Source: CALAGB01 sp963713965
GTDB taxonomy: Bacteria; Chloroflexota; Chloroflexia; Thermomicrobiales; Thermomicrobiaceae
Length of the DNA stretch: 64,000 bases
Direction of reading: 5' to 3'
NCBI GenBank assembly: GCA_963713965.1
Contig: OY970217.1
Location: 2,046,001-2,110,000 of the forward strand
Shown: piece by piece, positions 58,378 through 64,000 of the stretch
How the letters are laid out: each line of letters opens with the position of its first letter
How positions within the stretch are numbered: the stretch's first letter is position 1
The notes under the pieces: generated by a model
The model's database searches: none
What the model saw: only the letters and a program-made list of their open reading frames with translations
Told to the model about the DNA's origin: nothing
Made by a program: the position numbers and the translations under genes

Positions 58378-58403
58378 CCCCTCTCCCAATTCTGGGAGAG
58401 GGG
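58378..58403. repeat. 26-bp palindromic hairpin between hutU and hutI
   Basis: CCCCTCTCCC and GGGAGAGGGG around AATTCT, identical to 9479-9504. The flanks (ACGGGGGCGAGGGCC) also resemble that repeat family. It may act as a processing or partial termination site within the hut unit. Confidence 0.7.
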
Positions 58404-58441
58404 ACGGGGGCGAGGGCCTCCAATGTCCCGTCAATATCCCA

Positions 58442-59704
58442 ATGGAGCGTGAATTGAGCGAAACTCGACTCCAAACCCTTGTGATCGAGCACGCTGCCGA
58501 GCTGTTGACCATTGCGCCGAATGCGCCGGACCGCATCGGTCGCGTCGTTGACGGCAGTCTGCTCATCGCTGGCGAGCGCATCGTCGCGGCCGGTGCGGCG
58601 GCCGACGTCGAGCAGCAGGTCGATCGCGCGTCATGCCGTGTCATCGACGCCCGCGGCAAGGTGGTCATGCCCGGCTTCGTCGATTGCCACACCCATCTCA
58701 TCTTCGGCGGCTCGCGTGTCGAGGAGTACGCCGCCAAAGTCGCCGGGCGAGACGTAGCAGAGTTGGCGAAAGCGGGCGTGCCGGTCGGCATCACCGGCAC
58801 CATGGCAGCCACGCGGGCGCTCAGCGCGGAGCAGTTGGTCGAGCAGGCGCTGCCGCGCATGGCCGAGATGCTCCGGATGGGGACGACCACCGCCGAGAGT
58901 AAGAGCGGCTACGGGCTTTCGGTCGAATCCGAACTGCGCATGCTGCAAGCCAACCGGGCGCTGGCACATCGGCAGCCGATCGACATCGCCAGTACCTTCC
59001 TCGGTGCCCACGCTCTGCCACCCGACCAGCCGCGCGAGCACTACGTGCGCAGCATCGTCGAGGAGATGATCCCGCGCGTAGCCGACGAGGGATTGGCCGA
59101 GTTCTGCGACGCTTTCTGCGAGGAGGGCTATTTCACGCTCGATGAGACGCGTGAGGTGCTGGAGGCGGGGCTGGCGCATGGTCTCAAGCCCAAGCTGCAT
59201 CTGGACCAATACCACTACAGCGGCGCCGCGCGTCTGGCCGCCGAGCTGAAGTGCGTCTCGGTCGATCACCTCAACTTCACGCCGCCGGATGAGGTGCGGG
59301 CATTGGCCGAGGCAGGCGTGGTCGGCGTAATCATGGCCGCCATCGACTTCGCGGTGGCCCATCCGCGTCCCGTCGTCGCGCGCGATCTGCTGGCGCAGGG
59401 TCTGACCATCGGCATCGGGACCGACCTCTGCCCCGGCTGCTGGCTCACCAGCATGCAGTTCGTCATCGCGTTCGCCTGCCGCCTGCAGGGGATGCCGGTG
59501 GAGGAAGCCATCCGCGCCGCCACGCTCGGCGCGGCGCAGTCCATCGCTCGTCAGGATGAAATCGGCTCCCTTCAGCCAGGCAAGCTGGCCGACGTCATCA
59601 TCCTGGATGTCGCTCGCTACGAGGATCTGGCCTATCGGCTGGGGCGAAACGCGGTCGAGACCGTCATCAAGCGGGGTGAAGTTGTCGTGGAACGGGAGGC
59701 GTGA
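58442..59704 (+). CDS. hutI: Imidazolonepropionase
   Basis: A 420-residue amidohydrolase-fold enzyme opening imidazolonepropionate to N-formimino-L-glutamate. Metal ligands are in VDCHTHLIFGGSR, followed by TTAESKSGYGLS, KLHLDQYHYSGAA and GTDLCPGCW. The family usually has KLHADQF in the third motif; Leu replaces Ala next to the ligand His. ATG 58442 has no strong ribosome site, and an in-frame TTG twelve bases on is an alternative. The stop codon overlaps the hutF start. Confidence 0.95.
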   Translation: MERELSETRLQTLVIEHAAELLTIAPNAPDRIGRVVDGSLLIAGERIVAAGAAADVEQQVDRASCRVIDARGKVVMPGFVDCHTHLIFGGSRVEEYAAKVAGRDVAELAKAGVPVGITGTMAATRALSAEQLVEQALPRMAEMLRMGTTTAESKSGYGLSVESELRMLQANRALAHRQPIDIASTFLGAHALPPDQPREHYVRSIVEEMIPRVADEGLAEFCDAFCEEGYFTLDETREVLEAGLAHGLKPKLHLDQYHYSGAARLAAELKCVSVDHLNFTPPDEVRALAEAGVVGVIMAAIDFAVAHPRPVVARDLLAQGLTIGIGTDLCPGCWLTSMQFVIAFACRLQGMPVEEAIRAATLGAAQSIARQDEIGSLQPGKLADVIILDVARYEDLAYRLGRNAVETVIKRGEVVVEREA

Positions 59705-61137
59705 TGTCCATGTCTGGCCGTATTGCCCGGCGCTATCGCGTCGCTCACCTGCACCAGCCGGAGGGCTGGCTCTCGCCCGCCTACGTCGAGGTCGGTTACG
59801 ACGGCATGATCGTGTCAGTCGACGCCGAGCAACCTGAGCATTGGAACGACTTCGAGCGCTTCGACGGCTACGTGCTGCCGGGCATGGTCAACCTGCATTC
59901 GCACGCCCATCAGCGAGCGCTGGCCGGCCGTACCGAGTTCATTGGGGCACATTCCGCCGCCAGCGCCGACGACTTCTGGGCATGGCGCAGCCGAATGTAC
60001 GAGCTGGCCGGCGTGCTGGACCCCGATCAATTCCAGGCCATCGCCGCTCAGGCCTATCTGGAGATGCTCGAGGTGGGCTACACCAGCGTCGGCGAGTTCC
60101 ACTACCTGCATCACGACGTGAACGGTCAGCACTATGCGGATGCGGCCGAGATGTCCGAGCGGGTTATCGCCGCCGCCAACCAGACCGGCATCGGCCTGAC
60201 GCTGCTACCGGTCCTCTACACGCATGGGGGCGTGGGCAAACCGCCGAGTGAGGGCCAGCGCCGCTTCATCTTCAGCGACGTGGAGGATTTTCTGCGTTTG
60301 CTCGCCGACCTGAAGCGGCATCTGGAAAACTTCCCGCAGCTGCGGATCGGCGTGGCGCCGCACAGCGTCCGGGCCGTCAGCGCTGAGAATTTTTCGCAGC
60401 TCTTCGATGGACTTCATGAAGCGCTACCTGAAGGCCCGATCCACATCCACGTCGCCGAGCAGACCGGTGAGGTGGCGGAATGCGTGGCCGGATTGGGAGC
60501 GACGCCTGGACGCTGGCTGCTGGATCGCTTCCCGGTCGACGACCGCTGGACCTTCATCCACGCCACCCATTGCGAGCCGGACGAGCTCGAGGAGCTTGCG
60601 CAGCGTGGTGCCACGGTCGGTCTGTGTCCAATCACCGAGGCCGATCTGGGTGACGGCATCTTCCCGCTTGTCGAGTATCAGCGGGTTGGGGGTCGCTGGG
60701 GCATCGGCTCCGACGGCAACACCGTCATCGACCCGACCCAGGAGTTGCGGTTGCTCGAGTTCGGACAACGGCTGACGAAACAACACCGCGCCATTCTCGT
60801 TTCGCCTGAGCGCGAGACGACCGCGCACGCGGGTCGGCGCCTGTTCGATCTGGCGCTGGCGGGCGGAGCGCATTCGCTGGCCCAGCCGGTCGGCGTCGTT
60901 CAGCCGGGGATGCGCGCCGATTTCATCGAGCTCGATCCGGATCACCCCGCACTAGTGGGCCATTCACCCGAGACGATCCTGGACGCCTGGGTATTCAGCG
61001 GGCCGACCGGCGCGGTACGTAACGTCGTCGCCGGTGGCCGGTGGGTGGTGCGCGACGGCCACCACGTCAACGCCGAGGTCATCACCCGCGACTTCCGCAC
61101 CGAGATGACGGCCGTCGCCAAAGCGTTCGGGGGGTGA
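59704..61137 (+). CDS. hutF: Formimidoylglutamate deiminase
   Basis: A 477-residue amidohydrolase that converts N-formimino-L-glutamate to N-formyl-L-glutamate and ammonia. Motifs are NLHSHAHQRALAGRTE with zinc-binding His, SVGEFHYLHHD, PHSVRAVS, IHVAEQTGEV, IHATHCEPDE and GSDGNTVIDP. ATG 59704 overlaps the hutI stop (TGATG), with GGGAGG just upstream; ATG 59710 is also possible. With HutHUI it completes the four steps to N-formylglutamate. The deformylase HutG needed to finish this branch is not in the window. Confidence 0.95.
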   Translation: MSMSGRIARRYRVAHLHQPEGWLSPAYVEVGYDGMIVSVDAEQPEHWNDFERFDGYVLPGMVNLHSHAHQRALAGRTEFIGAHSAASADDFWAWRSRMYELAGVLDPDQFQAIAAQAYLEMLEVGYTSVGEFHYLHHDVNGQHYADAAEMSERVIAAANQTGIGLTLLPVLYTHGGVGKPPSEGQRRFIFSDVEDFLRLLADLKRHLENFPQLRIGVAPHSVRAVSAENFSQLFDGLHEALPEGPIHIHVAEQTGEVAECVAGLGATPGRWLLDRFPVDDRWTFIHATHCEPDELEELAQRGATVGLCPITEADLGDGIFPLVEYQRVGGRWGIGSDGNTVIDPTQELRLLEFGQRLTKQHRAILVSPERETTAHAGRRLFDLALAGGAHSLAQPVGVVQPGMRADFIELDPDHPALVGHSPETILDAWVFSGPTGAVRNVVAGGRWVVRDGHHVNAEVITRDFRTEMTAVAKAFGG

Positions 61138-61250
61138 GCGGGCGCTCGGCTCGATCAGCATTTCCTACCAGCGTACTTGACGCAGTGGCATTTGCACGAG
61201 ATAGTATGGGCATTGGAACGGAATTCGCGAGGTATTAGGTGGATAAACGG

Positions 61251-61273
61251 TTGGAATTCAGCTAGAATTTCAA
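61251..61273. promoter_or_regulatory. Inverted-repeat operator candidate of the Xre-RES pair
   Basis: TTGGAATTC and GAATTTCAA (8 of 9 pairs) flank five bases, 32 bp before the antitoxin ATG. Type II antitoxins repress their own operon from such sites. TTGACG at 61177 with TAGTAT at 61202 is a possible promoter, though its 19-bp spacer is long. Confidence 0.5.
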
Positions 61274-61304
61274 TCCAGACGCATCAGGGAGGTATTCGTC
61301 AATC

Positions 61305-61694
61305 ATGACTACAAAGATGCCGTCCACCATTAACGATCAGGTTTATCGCGCATCTGTGATGACCCCGCTCAGTGAGATTGCCCGCACACTGGAACAGGTG
61401 CTTTCTCGTCGGCTAACGGCTGTCATTGTCGGTTTAAAAGATGGCAAGACGATTGCCCGCTGGGCCGCGGGAGATACCCAGGAGATCCGTAACGAGGACA
61501 CCGAGCAGCGGCTCCGCATGACCTATCAGATCGTCTTGCTCTTGCTACGTTCGCAGGACTCACAGCAGACGGTCAAAGCCTGGTTCATCGGACTCAACCC
61601 TCAGCTCGGCGATGTCTCGCCGGCCGAAGCCATTCGAAGCGGACAGCTCCAAGAGACACTCGCTGCGGCTCGGGCATTCGTGATAGGCGGATAG
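61305..61694 (+). CDS. Xre/MbcA/ParS-type antitoxin
   Basis: A 129-residue protein with an N-terminal helical region of Xre-like type (SEIARTLEQVLSRRLTAVIVGLKDGKTIARWAAG) and a C-terminal MbcA/ParS toxin-binding segment (VKAWFIGLNPQLGDVSPAEAIRSGQ). Antitoxins of this kind bind and block RES-domain toxins and repress their own promoter. GGGAGG precedes ATG 61305. The toxin gene starts four bases after the stop codon, the usual antitoxin-first order. Confidence 0.9.
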   Translation: MTTKMPSTINDQVYRASVMTPLSEIARTLEQVLSRRLTAVIVGLKDGKTIARWAAGDTQEIRNEDTEQRLRMTYQIVLLLLRSQDSQQTVKAWFIGLNPQLGDVSPAEAIRSGQLQETLAAARAFVIGG

Positions 61695-61698
61695 TCGC

Positions 61699-62475
61699 GT
61701 GAGCGAGTCGGTTTCCGGGCAGATTGCGGCACACGCGCTTCAATCGGTCGGAGCGCCTCCCGGCCCGATCTACCGAATAACCAGACTCGATACCGATCCG
61801 TTCGAGCCTGCCCCATGGGAATACTGCGGCAGCAATCGATTCGATGATCCCCAACAGGAGTTCAGGGTCATCTATTGCGCATCTGAGCGATCCGCCGCGT
61901 TTGGCGAAACATTAGCGCGATATCGCCGGTCGCTGTCGTTGCTCGCGCTGTTACAAGAAGTGGACGACGACGAGGAGTCACTCGAGGACGCTCTAAGGGG
62001 ATTGCTTGATCCGAGTGACGAGCGTTGTGGCGTCGTTCCGGCGGACTGGCGCTTCAAACGCCAGATCGGAACAACGGTACTTGACTCAACGTTGAGGTTC
62101 GCGGCAATCAGCGAGCCCGAGTCAGTTGCATATCTGCGAACAGTTCTTGCACCTGCGGCAACTATGCTCTCCCTAGCCGACGTCGACCTTGGAACCATCT
62201 TCAGCAGTAACCGGGGCATCACACAACAATGTGCCCGCCACATTTATGAGCTTCACAACGAACACGGTACTCCGCTATTCGCGGGTATTTGTTATCCCTC
62301 TCGCATCAACCAATACTGGACCTGCTGGGCCATCTTTCACGACCGTATGTCACATACACCAGGAATAGCAGAAACAACAATCGACCCGCACGACCCCGGA
62401 TTTCTCGACGCAGCTCGTCTACTTGATCTGAGCATTGAGGCCGTACGCGGTCAAGGAACTTTCATCCGGCCATAG
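61699..62475 (+). CDS. RES-domain toxin (NAD-degrading family)
   Basis: A 258-residue RES-domain protein. The name-giving Arg, Glu and Ser residues are seen in IYRITR/GSNRFDDP, RVIYCASERSAAFGETLARY and GICYPSRIN. RES toxins such as MbcT degrade or phosphorolyse NAD+ and stop growth until the antitoxin neutralises them. At 258 residues it is longer than the minimal toxin of about 160-190, with extra sequence before the domain and a loop at about 90-120. GTG 61699 is the start. Together with the preceding gene it forms a type II toxin-antitoxin unit at the edge of a defence-type region. Confidence 0.9.
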   Translation: MSESVSGQIAAHALQSVGAPPGPIYRITRLDTDPFEPAPWEYCGSNRFDDPQQEFRVIYCASERSAAFGETLARYRRSLSLLALLQEVDDDEESLEDALRGLLDPSDERCGVVPADWRFKRQIGTTVLDSTLRFAAISEPESVAYLRTVLAPAATMLSLADVDLGTIFSSNRGITQQCARHIYELHNEHGTPLFAGICYPSRINQYWTCWAIFHDRMSHTPGIAETTIDPHDPGFLDAARLLDLSIEAVRGQGTFIRP

Positions 62476-62511
62476 CTTTAGCGCACGGTGACGTGGGCTC
62501 CTTACAGTATC

Positions 62512-63301
62512 TTAGGTTCTGCCCGCCCGCTCCTCGTTCAGCTTTAGCAGCCGCGTGAGGATCGTTTCCTCGTCAACACTCTCCGGTTCGCCGTCGTCCC
62601 AGCCGTAGGCTGCCCACACGGCGCGGTCGAGTTGCGCGTGCAGGTTTGCCAGCCAGGTTGGGCGCGCGTTGTAGAGGTTCGTCAGCGTGCGCTTCTTGAG
62701 TTCGGCGTCGCTGGCGTCCGGCGGATTGAGCCACGCCTCGCGCTTCTCGTTCAGTTCCTTGGCTGCCGCGGAGATGGCCTGGACGCGCGGGTCGTCGATG
62801 GGCTCGGTTCCCGGCGGCCAGGGGAATGGGAAGGTCTCGAACGTCGTGGTTGGCGTGTAGCGGGGATCGTTGCCTTTGCCAAGCCATGTGCCCATCCGCA
62901 ACGACCACACCTCGTGGGCTCGGGAATGGAGCACGCCGAAGAAATAATTGTCGTCGCGAGCGAAGGCAGCAACCGCATGATTCGCGATCACGCCCACATC
63001 AAACCATCTGAACAGTCGGAACTTCGAGACAGCCGGAGTGGCAAGGTAGCGGTTCAAACCAGCGAGGGCGCTGCGCATTTCTGGACGCGACCACAACGGC
63101 AACCACCATCGTGAATCTCTCAGACTGGAACGCGACGCTTCACGCATCGGTTTGACAGTTTGCCGAACATATTCAAACGGGGCCTCATATAGGCTGGCGT
63201 CGTCCTTCGAGGTATCAACGCCAAAATCCACCATCCAAACATCTCGCGGGCGCCGAGTGATGTCGATCCCATTGATCATTGGTCGTAGAACATCGCTGTT
63301 A
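62512..63301 (-). pseudogene. 3' part of a type IIG-like DNA methyltransferase/restriction gene
   Basis: About 263 codons remain. The protein resembles the target-recognition and C-terminal region of class I DNA methyltransferases of the MmeI/DISARM-related kind: VLRPMINGIDITRRPRDVWMVDFG, WLPLWSRPEMRSAL, HSRAHEVWSLRMGTWLG, RYTPTTTFETFPFP and LNEKREAWLNPPDA, ending in a helical LNEERAG tail. The catalytic NPPY methyltransferase domain is missing. In frame, the sequence is open back to about 63301, where it meets the IS5-type element, so insertion has cut off the 5' part, which may lie beyond the window. Confidence 0.8.
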
Positions 63302-64000
63302 GAGTCTGTTATGCACTCGATGGCTCGCTCAGCAAGGCAAACAAGCGGTGCAACATCAGCGTACTGAAGGCGACCAGATGCACGCCGACGACCGTCTCGG
63401 CCAAACGTTCGTAGTCCCGAACGAGCCGCCGGAAGCGCGTTTTCCAGGCGAACGACCGCTCAGCGACCCAGCGGCGGGGCAAGAGGATGAAGCCCTGTTT
63501 GGCGTCGGGAAGCTTGACCACATGGAGTTCGATGCCCTCGGCGGCGGCCGCTTCGGCGGGGACCTCGCCCGTGTAGCCCTGGTCGACGTAGACCAGTTCG
63601 ACGTGGTCGCCGGTCGCCTCCTGGACCGCGTTGGCCAAGGGTTGGACCTGGGCCCGGTCCTGTTCGTTGGCCGGCGTGACGTGCAACGCCAACAGTTGCC
63701 CCAAGGTATCGACGGCCAGATGGAGCTTGGTCCCTTTCCGTCGTTTGTGCCCGTCGTAGCCCGCGCGGTGCCCGCTCTCCGGCGTGCTCTGCAGGGTCTG
63801 ACTATCGAAGATGGCGGCCGAGGGTTGGGCCGTACGCCCCTGGGCTAGCCGCAAGACGAGGCGCAGATCGTCGGTGATGGCCTGGAAACAGCCCGCTTTG
63901 ATCCAGCGCTGGGTCTGCTGGTAGACCGCTTCCCACTGCGGGAAATCATGCGGCAGCATGCGCCAGGTCGCCCCAGCCCGGACCAGCCAACGGAGGGAAT
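63302..64000. mobile_element. IS5-family element, left part only
   Basis: The end is placed at GAGTCTGTTATGCA (63302) next to TTA, a possible three-base target duplication; this boundary is approximate. The element contains an IS5/IS427-type transposase gene and continues past the right edge, so its other end and full target duplication cannot be seen. Confidence 0.7.
63309..64000 (-). CDS. IS5-family (IS427-like) transposase, 5' end outside the window
   Basis: The visible 229 residues begin within the window edge as SLRWLVRAGATWRMLP, so the N-terminus is missing. The DDE core shows AAIFDSQTLQSTPESG (first Asp), HRAGYDGHKRRKGTKLHLAVDT, VYVDQGYTGE (second Asp) and RRWVAERSFAWKTRFRRL (catalytic Glu with the Y/R-rich ending of IS5 types). 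No frameshift is seen. Its TAA is within the terminal region of the element. Confidence 0.9.
   Translation of the reverse strand, partial: SLRWLVRAGATWRMLPHDFPQWEAVYQQTQRWIKAGCFQAITDDLRLVLRLAQGRTAQPSAAIFDSQTLQSTPESGHRAGYDGHKRRKGTKLHLAVDTLGQLLALHVTPANEQDRAQVQPLANAVQEATGDHVELVYVDQGYTGEVPAEAAAAEGIELHVVKLPDAKQGFILLPRRWVAERSFAWKTRFRRLVRDYERLAETVVGVHLVAFSTLMLHRLFALLSEPSSA

Overview
This window reads as a chromosomal segment of a high-GC bacterium, most likely a member of the Chloroflexota (Thermomicrobia-like). That placement is inferred from the gene mix, not proven: large AAA/TPR-LuxR regulators, deazaflavin/F420-type oxidoreductases, a HutH-HutU-HutI-HutF histidine pathway, TTG/GTG starts and many small palindromic repeats. 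No rRNA, tRNA, CRISPR array or replication origin was recognised.

Layout. 0-3.3 kb: a minus-strand catabolic operon (LLM-class oxidoreductase, a ThDP decarboxylase split into two subunits, a cyclase-family hydrolase). 3.5-9.5 kb: an HtrA-like lipoprotein protease, an AT-richer stretch with a nuclease-EVE fusion and a PH-domain protein, then an OmpR-type two-component pair. 9.5-10.8 kb: a complete IS4-family element inserted in a palindromic repeat, with an 11-bp target duplication. 10.8-21.2 kb: an M20 peptidase, a small conserved protein and a 2,802-residue secreted SpvB/Rhs protein. 21.5-24 kb: GtrA plus glycosyltransferase, and an APH-type kinase. 24-29.8 kb: a split AAA/LuxR regulator and a berberine-bridge-type oxidase, flanked by a 47-bp direct repeat that is the 3' end of an SDR gene. 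30-34 kb: a DDN-like reductase divergent from a ThDP enzyme, a promoter with a structured leader, and three small proteins.

34.2-40.5 kb is the most interesting part. An ArsM-like methyltransferase has an in-frame TGA exactly where relatives carry a conserved cysteine. A bacterial SECIS-type hairpin starts directly after it, and the frame continues 58 codons to a TAA just before the next methyltransferase gene. I interpret it as a selenoprotein. It is divergent from an ArsR-rhodanese regulator gene (with promoter and palindromic operator) that is followed by a metallo-beta-lactamase-fold protein and an MFS transporter. A thiol, arsenic or selenium detoxification locus is the natural inference.

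40.5-51.4 kb: a peptide ABC transporter operon ending in a DppA-type D-aminopeptidase, a CocE-type hydrolase, a CsbD protein, and a MacB/FtsX-type ABC exporter. 52-54.5 kb: a second large ATPase-LuxR regulator. 55-61.1 kb: hutH, hutU, hutI and hutF in one direction, giving histidine to N-formylglutamate. 61.3-64 kb: an Xre-RES toxin-antitoxin pair, then a DNA methyltransferase/restriction gene cut off by an IS5-family element that runs out of the window.
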